Shown here: piece by piece, positions 17,546 through 25,548 of the stretch | How positions within the stretch are numbered: the stretch's first letter is position 1 | How the letters are laid out: each line of letters opens with the position of its first letter | Assembly (NCBI GenBank): GCA_934630375.1 | Contig: CAKTVQ010000005.1 | Location: forward strand, 15,337 to 79,336 | Direction of reading: 5' to 3' | Length of the DNA stretch: 64,000 nucleotides | From: an uncultured Collinsella sp. | Lineage (GTDB): Bacteria > Actinomycetota > Coriobacteriia > Coriobacteriales > Coriobacteriaceae | Made by a program: the position numbers and the translations under genes | Notes under the pieces: model-generated | What the model saw: only the letters and a program-made list of their open reading frames with translations | Databases searched by the model: none | Told to the model about the DNA's origin: nothing

Positions 17546-18763
17546 GTGGCTATCCATATCGTCGAGGAAGCAAATCGTTGCCTGGGCTGCAAAAAGGCGT
17601 TCTGCCAGATCAAAGGCTGCCCGGTGCAGACGCCTATTCCGCAGGTCATCGATCTGTTTAAGCAGCGTCGTCTGGAGGAAGCAGGCGAGCTGCTGTTCCA
17701 GAACAACCCCATGAGCGCGGTCTGCTCCATGGTGTGTAACCATTCGGGCCAGTGCGAGGGCTCGTGCGTTCAGGGTCGCAAGGGCACGCCGGTGCATTTT
17801 TCGAGCATCGAGAACTATATCTCCACGGCGTACCTCGACCGCAAGGAGTGGAAGCCTGCGCCGTCGTGCGGCAAGCAGGTCGCCGTGGTCGGCTCGGGTC
17901 CTGCCGGTATTACCGTGGCGATTAAGATGGCCCAGCTGGGTTGCGCCGTTACCGTGTTTGAACAGCGCCCCGAGATCGGCGGTGTGCTGGAGTACGGCAT
18001 CCCCGAGTTCCGTCTGCCGCGCTCGCTGGTGCAAAAGTACCGCCACGTGATGTGCTCGCTCGGCGTGCGCGTGCGTCCCTCGACCACCATCGGCGGCGCG
18101 CTGCATATCGACGATCTGCTGCGCGACGGTTATGACGCGGTCTTTGTGGGCACCGGCACTTGGCGTGCCCGCAAGCTGGGGATTCCCGGCGAGTCGCGCG
18201 GTAACGTGCTGTTTGGTATCGACTATCTGGTCGACCCCACGAGTGTGGCGATCGGGCAGAACGTGGCGGTTATCGGCGCCGGTAACGTCGCTATGGATGT
18301 TGCCCGTACCGCGCTGCGCTCGGGCGCTCGCAAAGTTACCGTGTATGCCCGCTCGCGCCACATCTCGGCAATTGACGACGAGGTCGAGCTGACCGAGCTC
18401 GACGGTGCCGAGATCGTGTGCGGCAAGGCCATCTGCGCTATCGACGATAACGGCCCCGTGTTCGAGACGGCCATCTTTGACGAGGACAACAACGTGGTGG
18501 GCTACGAGGAGGAGCTCGACCATGCCGCGGCCGACACCATCGTCATTGCGGCCTCGCAGGTGCCCAAGGACAAGCTCGTGCTTACGACGGGCGGCCTGGA
18601 GACCGACCATCGCGGTCTGCTTTCGGTCGATGAGCACGGCATGACCACCGTGCCCGGCGTCTTTGCCGCCGGCGACGTGGTCAACGGCCCGCTCACCGTG
18701 GTCCATGCCGTGGCCGGCGCCAAGCTCGCCGTCGAAGGCATGACATCCTACCTGGGCCTCTAG
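17546..18763 (+). CDS. GltD-like FAD/NAD(P)-dependent oxidoreductase
   Basis: A 405-residue protein like the small subunit of glutamate synthase and related electron-transfer flavoproteins. Residues 10-85 hold the Cys-rich Fe-S domain (CLGCKKAFC, CPVQTPIP, CSMVC, CEGSC). Then come an FAD site (VVGSGPAG, near residue 113) and an NAD(P) site (VIGAGNVAMD, near residue 243). Family members pass electrons between NAD(P)H and a partner; no gltB-type partner is nearby. AGAGGGGA precedes the GTG start. A KdgR-type operator upstream suggests control with KDG metabolism. Its reaction is not known. Confidence 0.8.
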   Translation: MAIHIVEEANRCLGCKKAFCQIKGCPVQTPIPQVIDLFKQRRLEEAGELLFQNNPMSAVCSMVCNHSGQCEGSCVQGRKGTPVHFSSIENYISTAYLDRKEWKPAPSCGKQVAVVGSGPAGITVAIKMAQLGCAVTVFEQRPEIGGVLEYGIPEFRLPRSLVQKYRHVMCSLGVRVRPSTTIGGALHIDDLLRDGYDAVFVGTGTWRARKLGIPGESRGNVLFGIDYLVDPTSVAIGQNVAVIGAGNVAMDVARTALRSGARKVTVYARSRHISAIDDEVELTELDGAEIVCGKAICAIDDNGPVFETAIFDEDNNVVGYEEELDHAAADTIVIAASQVPKDKLVLTTGGLETDHRGLLSVDEHGMTTVPGVFAAGDVVNGPLTVVHAVAGAKLAVEGMTSYLGL

Positions 18764-18780
18764 CCCATCCCACCCTTATC

Positions 18781-18847
18781 AGTTGCGGTGAAATACGGAC
18801 TGTTTTGGCTGTCAAAAGCCTCAATTGCTCCGTATTCCACCGCAACT
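18781..18847. repeat. Hairpin repeat family R2, copy a
   Basis: The arms AGTTGCGGTGAAATACGGA (18781-18799) and its complement (18829-18847, one mismatch) are followed by TTTTTT, so it may also terminate transcription. Other copies lie at 26458 and 27611, with a half copy at 26815. Confidence 0.8.
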
Positions 18848-18963
18848 TTTTTGTGGGTCGGGCAAAAGGTCGGGGAGTGCGTGCGGCTGTGCGCCGGGCG
18901 GTTGCTGGTACGATAGGGGAATCAGCAAGTGCCGCCACGCGGCTCAAACGAAAGGAAGCCTGT

Positions 18964-20913
18964 ATGGAGTCCTCCGCCTATCCGATGCTCTTTAGCCCGA
19001 TCAAGGTCGGTACGACCGAGGTCAAGAACCGTGTCTTTATGCCGCCGGTGTCCACCAACCTGGCCGACCACGGCTATGTGACCGACGACCTGGTCGACCA
19101 CTATCGCGCCCGTGCCAAGGGCGGCGTGGGCCTCATCATCACCGAGGTCGTGACGGTCGAGCCCACCTATACCTACCTGCCGGGCGACATGTGCTGCTAT
19201 GACGACACGTTCATTCCCGGTTGGGAAAAGCTCGCCGCCGCCGTGCACGAGTACGGCTGCAAGATCATGCCGCAACTCTTCCACCCCGCCTACATGGCCT
19301 TTAACATCCCGGGCACGCCGCGCCTGATCGCCCCGTCCTTCGTGGGCCCGTCCTACGCCCGCGAGGCACCGCGCCCCATTACAGTTGACGAGATTCACGA
19401 GCTCACGCACCAGTTTGGCGACGCTGCTGTGCGTATGCAGAAGGCCGGCGTCGATGGCGTCGAAGTCCATGCGGCACACGCCCACGGCATGCTCGGTGGC
19501 TTCTTGACCCCGCTCTACAACAAGCGCACCGACGAGTACGGCGGCTCGCTCGATGCTCGTATGCGCTTCTTGCTCGAGGTCATCGCCGAGATTCGCGAGC
19601 GCTGCGGCAAGGACTTCATCATCGACGTTCGTATTTCGGGCGACGAGTACACCGATGGCGGCCTGACTCTCAACGACATGATCTATGTCTCGCGTCGCCT
19701 GGAGAAGGCCGGCGTCGACATGATCCACGTGTCGGGCGGCACCACCATCAAGCGCGGCTCCGCGATTCCCGCCGCTGGCACGCAGCAGGCCTCGCACGCC
19801 GCCTGCTCGCGCGAGATCAAAAAGCACGTCAACATTCCCGTCGCCACGGTCGGCCGCATTAACGAGGCATGGATTGCCGAGGAGCTGATTGAGGACGGCG
19901 CCGCCGACATCTGCATGATGGGCCGCGCCAACCTGTGCGATGCCGAGTTCTGCAACAAGGCGGCTGCCGGCAACGCCGACGAGATTCGCCCCTGCATCGG
20001 CTGCCTGCGCTGCCTGAACGGCATCATGTTTGGCAAGCGTATCTCCTGCACCGTCAACCCCGATGTCGAGCGCGACGAGGCCGGCTACGAGCCTGCCGCC
20101 GAGGCCAAGAACGTGCTCGTCGTGGGCGCCGGTCCCGCGGGCATGGAGGCGGCGTTCATTGCCGCCAAGCGCGGACATAACGTGGTGCTCGTGGACAAGC
20201 AGGATGAACCGGGCGGCGAGATGCGCATTGCAGCCGTTCCGCCGGCAAAGCAGGAGCTCACCCGTGTGATCAAGTACCAGTATCGTCGTCTTGCCGAGGC
20301 CGGCGTGAAGTGCATCTTTGGTACCGAGCTTTCTGCCGAGGACATTCAGCGTGACTACGCCGGGTACGAGGTCGTCCTGGCCTATGGTGCCGAGCCCATC
20401 GCTCCGGCCTTTATGCAGAACTTTAAGCAGGTCATGACGGCTGACGACCTGCTGGGCGGCAACGCCTTCCCGGGTAAGAAGATCGTCATTGTGGGCGGCG
20501 GCACCGTCGGCTGCGAGACGGCTGACTATCTGGCTCCGCTGGTCAACGACCTGTCGCCGGCCAACCGCGACGTCACCGTCATCGAGATGACCAAGACGCT
20601 CGCCGCCAACGAGGGCGGTGCCGGTCGCGCGGTGCTCATCACGCGTATGCTCTCCAAGGGCGTTCACGTGCTGACCGAGACCAAGGTGACCGAGATCACC
20701 GAGGACACTATCAGCTACGAGAAGGACGGCGAGATCCACACCATCACGGGTGCCGATACGCTGGTGCTGGCGATGGGCTACCGTCCCAACACTAAGCTCG
20801 CCGACGACCTGGCAGCTGCCGGCGTTACCACCCACGTGCTGGGCGACGCCAACAAGTGCGGCAACATCCGCGACGCCATCGGCGACGGCTACAAAGTGGC
20901 CTGCGCCCTCTAG
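18964..20913 (+). CDS. Old-yellow-enzyme-type FMN/4Fe-4S/FAD reductase (FadH/BaiH-like)
   Basis: A 649-residue protein: an N-terminal TIM-barrel flavin domain (1-370, opening PMLFSPIKVGTTEVKNRVFM), an Fe-S motif Cys344-x2-Cys347-x2-Cys350-x11-Cys362, and a C-terminal FAD/NAD(P) domain (VVGAGPAGMEAAF, VGGGTVGCETA). The family reduces C=C double bonds (2,4-dienoyl-CoA reductase, enoate reductases, BaiH) or acts like trimethylamine dehydrogenase. The CxxCxxC spacing is closer to trimethylamine dehydrogenase/BaiH than to E. coli FadH. The start is ATG 18964 (GAAAGGAAG upstream). The substrate cannot be assigned, and no link to pectin is evident. Confidence 0.85.
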   Translation: MESSAYPMLFSPIKVGTTEVKNRVFMPPVSTNLADHGYVTDDLVDHYRARAKGGVGLIITEVVTVEPTYTYLPGDMCCYDDTFIPGWEKLAAAVHEYGCKIMPQLFHPAYMAFNIPGTPRLIAPSFVGPSYAREAPRPITVDEIHELTHQFGDAAVRMQKAGVDGVEVHAAHAHGMLGGFLTPLYNKRTDEYGGSLDARMRFLLEVIAEIRERCGKDFIIDVRISGDEYTDGGLTLNDMIYVSRRLEKAGVDMIHVSGGTTIKRGSAIPAAGTQQASHAACSREIKKHVNIPVATVGRINEAWIAEELIEDGAADICMMGRANLCDAEFCNKAAAGNADEIRPCIGCLRCLNGIMFGKRISCTVNPDVERDEAGYEPAAEAKNVLVVGAGPAGMEAAFIAAKRGHNVVLVDKQDEPGGEMRIAAVPPAKQELTRVIKYQYRRLAEAGVKCIFGTELSAEDIQRDYAGYEVVLAYGAEPIAPAFMQNFKQVMTADDLLGGNAFPGKKIVIVGGGTVGCETADYLAPLVNDLSPANRDVTVIEMTKTLAANEGGAGRAVLITRMLSKGVHVLTETKVTEITEDTISYEKDGEIHTITGADTLVLAMGYRPNTKLADDLAAAGVTTHVLGDANKCGNIRDAIGDGYKVACAL

Positions 20914-20922
20914 GCAACCCCT

Positions 20923-20987
20923 TGGTGCATGGGGGTCAGGTTACTTTGCACCAAGTTGGTGCATACAAACCTGACCCCTTTGCACCA
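20923..20987. repeat. Hairpin repeat R3
   Basis: Nested inverted repeats: TGGTGCA with TGCACCA at the ends, GGGGTCAGGTT with AACCTGACCCC inside, and TTGCACCAAGTTGGTGCAT at the centre. It lies 10 bases after the reductase stop. Confidence 0.75.
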
Positions 20988-20994
20988 GTCGATA

Positions 20995-21035
20995 ACAAAA
21001 AGCGGCGGCCGTCCCGTGTTGGGGCGGCCGCCGCT
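20995..21035 (-). terminator. Terminator for the minus-strand RpiB-like gene
   Basis: A perfect 11-bp GC stem (21001-21011 with 21025-21035). On the minus strand it is followed by TTTT (20997-21000), and it lies 26 bases after the gene's stop. Confidence 0.82.
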
Positions 21036-21061
21036 TGCGTTAGATGCGATGGGTCGTGCGA

Positions 21062-21703
21062 TTAGAGCCCCAGGAGCTCCTTGACCTTGGCGATGATGGC
21101 CTCGTCGGTGGCGTTGGCGAAGAAGTACTCCTGGAAGTGCTCGCCAGCCAGGGCGCCCTTGACCAGGTCCTGGTCGATCTCGCCCAGGACGTCGACGAGC
21201 GGACGCATGGTCACAGCGCGGACGCCGTCGAGGATCTTCTTGTTGCGCTGCTCGGGCTCAACGCGCTCGGCAGGATAGCCGTTGCCCGAACCAAAGCCAA
21301 AGAGCTTCTCAAAGGTGTACTCGAGGTTGAGCTCCTGGCCCCAGCCGTTCTTGAGGGCGAAGGGCATGGCGACGGCGTTACCGTCGTTGACCTGGGCGAA
21401 GGTGTAGGCATCCAGCGGGTCGGCGACGTGGCCGCAGAGCACGCCGGGGAAGGAGTTGCAGGCGAGCATGGCGCCCTCGCCGGTGCCGCAGCCGGTCACG
21501 ACATAGTCGGCAGCGCCGGAGTTGAGCAGCACGGCGGCAAGGATGCCGTTCTGTACGTAGGTGAGCGGCTTGGAGTCGGCATCGGCATACATACCGTAGT
21601 TAAAGACGGTGTGGCCCATGGGCTCGACAACCTTCTTAAGGGCAGCCTCGATCATAGGGTTCTTGGAGTTCTGGGAATTCTCATTAATAAGTGCGATTTT
21701 CAT
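21062..21703 (-). CDS. RpiB/LacA-family isomerase, probable DKI isomerase (KduI/DhuI role)
   Basis: A 213-residue sugar-phosphate isomerase of the RpiB/LacA/LacB fold, with an N-terminal KIALINENSQ strand and the family motif GCGTGEGAMLACNSFPGV (active-site Cys and Gly loop). RpiB-type proteins encoded beside a KduD-type dehydrogenase are known in streptococci to replace KduI (DhuI), isomerising 5-keto-4-deoxyuronate to 2,5-diketo-3-deoxygluconate. The same pairing here, with a GH105 nearby and no classical cupin KduI in the window, supports that role; it is an inference. It is longer than RpiB (about 150) because of a C-terminal helical extension. The ribosome site is weak. Confidence 0.78.
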   Translation of the reverse strand: MKIALINENSQNSKNPMIEAALKKVVEPMGHTVFNYGMYADADSKPLTYVQNGILAAVLLNSGAADYVVTGCGTGEGAMLACNSFPGVLCGHVADPLDAYTFAQVNDGNAVAMPFALKNGWGQELNLEYTFEKLFGFGSGNGYPAERVEPEQRNKKILDGVRAVTMRPLVDVLGEIDQDLVKGALAGEHFQEYFFANATDEAIIAKVKELLGL

Positions 21704-21787
21704 TCGAGTTAACCTATCTACTAAGTGTTTTCATTTCTTGTTTCTGTGCGCGGGCGGCGGCTAATCCGACCCGCGATGAGCCATGCG

Positions 21788-21897
21788 GGCGGTCGGCAGT
21801 TAAGTCTGTCGCGAGTTCCGCACGCAAAGGAAAGCACTTAATGTGCTTTCCGTCTTGCGCAGGACTGTCCGAGCAGCAGACTTAACTGCCGACCGCC
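21788..21897. repeat. Long palindromic element P2 between kduD and the RpiB-like gene
   Basis: Perfect 21-bp arms (21788-21808 and 21877-21897) enclose a second hairpin (GGAAAGCAC-TTAAT-GTGCTTTCC, about 21829-21851). It fills most of the gap between two minus-strand genes of one pathway and could act as an attenuator or a MITE-like insert. Confidence 0.78.
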
Positions 21898-21910
21898 TCG
21901 CCCAGTTTCC

Positions 21911-22720
21911 TTATTGCGGCTGTTTGCCGATGTATGCGAGAATGCCGCCGTCGACGTACAGAATGTGCCCGTTGACGAAGTTCGATGCGTCGGAAGCCAG
22001 GAACACGGCGGGGCCCTTCAGGTCCTCGGGCGTGCCCCAACGGGCGGCCGGGGTCTTGGCGATGATGAACTGGTCAAACGGGTGACGGCTGCCGTCGGGC
22101 TGCGTCTCGCGCAGCGGCGCGGTCTGCGGCGTGGCGATATAGCCAGGCCCAATGCCGTTGCACTGGATGTTGGCCTCGCCAAACTCGGAGCAGATGTTCT
22201 TGGTGAGCATCTTCAGACCGCCCTTGGCAGCGGCGTAGCCAGCGATGGTCTCGCGGCCGAGCTCGCTCATCATCGAGCAGATGTTGATAATCTTGCCGTG
22301 ACCCTTGGCGATCATGCCGGGCAGGCAGGCCTTGGAGACGATGAACGGGGCGTTAAGGTCGATGTCGACGACGCGGCGGAAGTCCTCGGCGCTCATGTCG
22401 AGCATGGGGGTGCGCTGGATAACACCAGCGTTGTTGACCAGGATGTCGGGCGTGGTGCCAAAATCGGCCTCGATCTTGGCGACGAGCTCGGCGACGACGG
22501 CCTCGTCGGTGACGTCGGCCACGTAGCCGTGAGCCTCAAAGCCCAGCTCGCGGTAGTGCTTCTCGGCCTCGGTGACCTTGTCGGCGTGACGCGCGTTAAA
22601 GGCGATCTTGGCGCCGGCCTCGCCGAGCGCCTCGGCAATGGCCATGCCAATGCCATAGGTGGCGCCGGTCACGAGCGCGACCTTGCCATCCAGGCGGAAG
22701 CTGTCCATAAGATCAGACAT
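21911..22720 (-). CDS. kduD: 2-dehydro-3-deoxy-D-gluconate 5-dehydrogenase KduD
   Basis: A 269-residue short-chain dehydrogenase. TGATYGIG (Gly19-Gly25) is the NAD-binding loop, NNAG is present, and the catalytic Ser (ICSMMS) and YAAAK are in place. The ending NGHILYVDGGILAYIGKQP is typical of KduD. It reduces 2,5-diketo-3-deoxygluconate to KDG, joining the unsaturated-uronate branch to kdgK/eda. The start is ATG 22720 with AAAGGA 8 nt before it; the frame is open 27 bases further upstream, into an operator-like site. Operators lie upstream (22740-22751 and 22825-22839). Confidence 0.9.
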   Translation of the reverse strand: MSDLMDSFRLDGKVALVTGATYGIGMAIAEALGEAGAKIAFNARHADKVTEAEKHYRELGFEAHGYVADVTDEAVVAELVAKIEADFGTTPDILVNNAGVIQRTPMLDMSAEDFRRVVDIDLNAPFIVSKACLPGMIAKGHGKIINICSMMSELGRETIAGYAAAKGGLKMLTKNICSEFGEANIQCNGIGPGYIATPQTAPLRETQPDGSRHPFDQFIIAKTPAARWGTPEDLKGPAVFLASDASNFVNGHILYVDGGILAYIGKQPQ

Positions 22721-22739
22721 AGCGATCCTTTCAAAAGAA

Positions 22740-22840
22740 ACGTTCATCTATATAAGTCTTGCTTCTAATACAAGCTCAGTATAGGAGAACTAAAGGAATT
22801 AACGCCCCTATTCTCCTAAAAATAGGTGAACGTTCACTTT
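22740..22840 (-). promoter_or_regulatory. kduD regulatory region with LacI-type operators
   Basis: AGGTGAACGTTCACT (22824-22838) is a near-perfect operator and GAAACGTTCATCT (22738-22750) a degenerate one. A minus-strand -10 TATATA just before the second site and a -35 TTGTAT upstream of it are possible. Confidence 0.6.
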
Positions 22841-22879
22841 TAAAAGGTGAATGGTTGAAATTGGTTGTTGCGATGCCCT

Positions 22880-23119
22880 CTACTCACTTTTCGCCTGTGC
22901 GCCTTCCGCGATCATGTTGCGGTTGTAGACCAGGTGCAGATACATCGCATCGTGTGCGGCGGTGGGGTTGCGCGCCTCGATGGCGTCGGTCACGCCGCGG
23001 TGTGTGCGGATGGTCTCCTCGACGAGCTGTTTGCCCGTAACGTCGATAAAGAGGGGAACGGATGCCTTGAGCACGCCCATCAGGCGGGGGACGACGAGGT
23101 TGCCGCCATCCCAGGGTGG
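22880..23119 (-). pseudogene. FadR-type GntR regulator, C-terminal remnant
   Basis: The minus strand encodes about 79 residues ending the FCD ligand domain of a FadR-type regulator (GVTDAIEARNPTAAHDAM then LHLVYNRNMIAEG). The frame runs back only to a stop at 23120-23122, and no HTH is present. About 25 bases further upstream on that strand are a good ribosome site (GAGGAGGA, 23151-23158) and ATG 23145, but that frame runs through the FCD region out of phase and stops. This looks like a regulator that lost its middle by an internal deletion. An intact relative lies at 26904-27596. Confidence 0.78.
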
Positions 23120-23176
23120 CTACATGGAGTAGCGCCCGTACGCATCGAATTCCTCCTCTCATAGATGCGTGGCACA

Positions 23177-23212
23177 AAGAGCCCCGAGTTCTTACGAGCT
23201 CGGGGCTCTTTT
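23177..23212. terminator. Hairpin terminator
   Basis: A 12-bp stem AAGAGCCCCGAG with CTCGGGGCTCTT and a T run on the plus strand. A short A-rich flank means it may work in both directions. Confidence 0.7.
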
Positions 23213-23214
23213 CG

Positions 23215-23370
23215 TCTGGATTGCGGACGTATTGCCGGACGAAAGTATGTTGCGTCTGGCGAATAATCAGACGAAATCGAAATTTGCGTCTCATTTCCGT
23301 ACGCAAATAAGACGAAAACCGTTTGCGTCTGGTTAAAAACCGTACGCAAACGGTTTTCGTCTTATAATAC
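23215..23370 (+). promoter_or_regulatory. Tandem GCGTCT/AGACG repeat array and promoter of the AlbA-domain gene
   Basis: Degenerate tandem units of about 45 bp repeat the words TTTGCGTCT, CGTACGCAAA and AGACGAAA. The last unit is a perfect 17-bp inverted repeat (23311-23327 with 23345-23361) that abuts TATAAT (23363-23368). This layout suggests a multi-site operator over the promoter. No -35 is convincing. Confidence 0.6.
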
Positions 23371-23408
23371 GGTTCAGATAAGTATGAAAAGAGAGAGGGG
23401 CAGTGAGC

Positions 23409-24662
23409 ATGGTTGTCAGGGAGAGCCCTACCGCCGAATACAAGGAGAGCGTGACGCCGACGTTCCTCAAAACGGTGAGTGCCTATGCAAACTACGGAAC
23501 GGGCAAGATTGAGTTTGGCGTTGACGACGAAGGCGTTGCAGTCGGTCTTTCAGATCCGGTTGCGGAGTGCCTGCGCATCGAGAACATGATTAATGACAGT
23601 CTAGATCCCGCGCCCCGCTACTCGCTCGAGCCCGACGAGAAGCACGGGACTGTAACTCTTACGGTTTATGAGGGGCAGGACAAACCCTATCGAAGCAAGG
23701 GGAAGGCCTATAGGCGAAACGATTCGGCGACGGTAGAGGTGGACCGTCTTGAGTACGGCAGGCTGACGCTCGAAGGCAGCAATCTGACGTTCGACGCGCT
23801 CACGTCGGCTCGTCAGGACCTGAGCTTTCATACGCTCGAGCGCAAGTGCATTGAACATCTGGGCATTTCTGAGCTCACGCCGGATATTATGCGAACGCTT
23901 CGCTTGCTCGGCAAGGACGGCTATACCAATGCTGCGGCGATATTGGCGGATGAAAACGAGTTTCCGGGCATCGACTGCGTTCGTTTTGGTGACACCGAGG
24001 ACGTCCTCTTAGATCGTGAGACGGCGACGGGCCTGTCGGCAATTGAGCAGGTGGATAGAGCAGTGGTCATGTTCGAACGCTACTATCGTTATGAACGCAT
24101 CGAAGGTTTCGAGCGCGTTCAGACCGATCGGATTCCCCTCGAGGCATTCCGCGAGGCGGTTGCAAATGCTCTGGTACATCGGACGTGGGATGTGCAAGCG
24201 AATGTTCAGGTTGCCCTGTACAATGACCGTGTCGTTGTGACTTCGCCGGGATCGCTGCCCGCCGGCTTGACGACGGAGCAATACCTGTATGGGCAAATAT
24301 CCGTGCTCCGAAATCCAATTGTTGCCGAAGTCTTTCTAAAGCTGGATTACATCGAGAAATTCGGCACGGGAATCGCGCGAATTAGACGTGCGTATCGAGA
24401 TTCTCTGAGCCAGCCGATTTTTGATGTTCGCGGCGGCATGGTGACCGTCACGTTGCCCGTTACCGATGCCTTTGAAGGGTCCGAGGAAGAGGTTCAGGTT
24501 CTCAAGGCCTTGTCGGGCGGTCGCGTAATGTCGCGAAGCGAGATCGAGAAGCAGACAGGGTTGAGTCGCACCCGGACGCTGGCGGCACTCGAATCTCTGC
24601 TCAAACGAAACGCGATTGTAAAGCAGGGGACGGGACGCGCCACGAAATACGAGCGCGCATAG
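23409..24662 (+). CDS. AlbA-domain ATP-binding transcriptional regulator
   Basis: A 417-residue protein of the Schlafen/AlbA_2 group: an N-terminal AlbA_2 domain (1-120; TAEYKESV, FGVDDEG, YRRNDSATVEV), a middle HATPase-like domain (about 230-340; EAVANALVHRTWD, EKFGTGIARI) and a C-terminal winged helix (about 355-415; MSRSEIEKQTGLSRTR). Such proteins are annotated as DNA-binding regulators; the exact role is usually unknown. The start is ATG 23409 with GAGAGGGG about 9 nt before; GTG 23403 is too close. The repeat array upstream may be its own operator. Confidence 0.78.
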   Translation: MVVRESPTAEYKESVTPTFLKTVSAYANYGTGKIEFGVDDEGVAVGLSDPVAECLRIENMINDSLDPAPRYSLEPDEKHGTVTLTVYEGQDKPYRSKGKAYRRNDSATVEVDRLEYGRLTLEGSNLTFDALTSARQDLSFHTLERKCIEHLGISELTPDIMRTLRLLGKDGYTNAAAILADENEFPGIDCVRFGDTEDVLLDRETATGLSAIEQVDRAVVMFERYYRYERIEGFERVQTDRIPLEAFREAVANALVHRTWDVQANVQVALYNDRVVVTSPGSLPAGLTTEQYLYGQISVLRNPIVAEVFLKLDYIEKFGTGIARIRRAYRDSLSQPIFDVRGGMVTVTLPVTDAFEGSEEEVQVLKALSGGRVMSRSEIEKQTGLSRTRTLAALESLLKRNAIVKQGTGRATKYERA

Positions 24663-24684
24663 GCCAAAAGAGCCATATTGCAAG

Positions 24685-24719
24685 ACAGGCCCAAGCCTTT
24701 GTTGGCTTGGGGCCTGTTG
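24685..24719. terminator. Terminator between convergent genes
   Basis: Stem ACAGGCCCAAGCC with GGCTTGGGGCCTGT (one bulge), 23 bases after the AlbA-domain gene. Confidence 0.65.
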
Positions 24720-24740
24720 TATGTTGGCTGGCAGCGGTCG

Positions 24741-24810
24741 ATTTATAGCAAGTTATAGCAACGTATAGCAAGATATAGCAACGTATAGTGAGATATAGCA
24801 ACGTATAGCG
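24741..24810. repeat. Seven tandem 10-bp repeats (consensus ACGTATAGCA)
   Basis: Exact 10-base periodicity from 24741 to 24810, with units alternating AGNTATAGCA and ACGTATAGCA. It lies between two convergent genes. The period is close to one DNA helical turn. Confidence 0.9.
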
Positions 24811-24836
24811 GCCCATGTGGGGCCCTTGCGACCGAG

Positions 24837-25517
24837 CTACTCCCCAAATGCCATGTGGATAAAGCGTTTTGCGAACAGCTTGTTGGCTACGTTAATGACG
24901 TGGCCCAGGAACAGCGCCGAGATGGCGGTGGTTACACCAAAGCCGCCCAGGTTGTGCATGAGCACGAGCGATAGGGCGAGGGACGCCGCGACGTGCGAGC
25001 AGTCGAATACGACCTTGACGTCGCCAAAGCGGCGCTTGAGCTTTTCGGCAATTACCTGCACCAGGCCATCCGGCGCGTTGGGCACGACGCCCATGTTGAC
25101 GACCAGGCTTACGCCAAATGCCGTGACGGCAAGCGAAAGCAGCATGGTCGCGACCTGCGCGGGGAGTGCGGTGGGGTGCAGAGGATTGACTGCCATAAAG
25201 AAGTCGGTGAAGCCGCCGATGAGCGTAGAGAAAAAGAGCTCGAGCAGAATACGCGGCTGGAACTCACGACGAAGAATAGCCAATTGGGCTGCGATGTAAG
25301 CGACGTAGGTCACGGTGATCCAAAAACCGAGCGTCTTGCCAGTGAGCATGGACAGGGTCGTGGCAAAACAGGTGAGGGCGGCCACGCCAAGGCCCGATGC
25401 CGTCTGGAGGCTCATGCCGAGGGCCAAAATGGCGACGCCAATCAAGTACATGAGCATCCTGATCGCGGTGTGGCACCAATCGATGTTCTCGCCATTCATT
25501 ACAATGAGCGGTCGCAT
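24837..25517 (-). CDS. YczE/YitT-like integral membrane protein
   Basis: A 226-residue protein with five or six membrane segments, like YczE/YyaS/YitT-type proteins (MLMYLIGVAILALGMSL at the N-terminus, then GVSLVVNMGVVPNAPDG). Family function is not established; some members are thought to be transporters. The start is ATG 25517, with AAAGGA about 12 nt upstream; the frame is open further, but that part is leader. Its 240-nt leader carries a KdgR-type operator, hairpin A2 and structured element B2, both also present at kdgK-eda. Control with KDG metabolism suggests a role in sugar-acid transport, which is a guess. Confidence 0.72.
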   Translation of the reverse strand: MRPLIVMNGENIDWCHTAIRMLMYLIGVAILALGMSLQTASGLGVAALTCFATTLSMLTGKTLGFWITVTYVAYIAAQLAILRREFQPRILLELFFSTLIGGFTDFFMAVNPLHPTALPAQVATMLLSLAVTAFGVSLVVNMGVVPNAPDGLVQVIAEKLKRRFGDVKVVFDCSHVAASLALSLVLMHNLGGFGVTTAISALFLGHVINVANKLFAKRFIHMAFGE

Positions 25518-25548
25518 GTTGCTGCCGTCCTTTCGGTTGTGGGGAATT

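Noticed and set aside
24741..24810. Tandem repeats considered as a CRISPR array
   Set aside because: The units are 10 bp with no spacers, and no cas genes are present.
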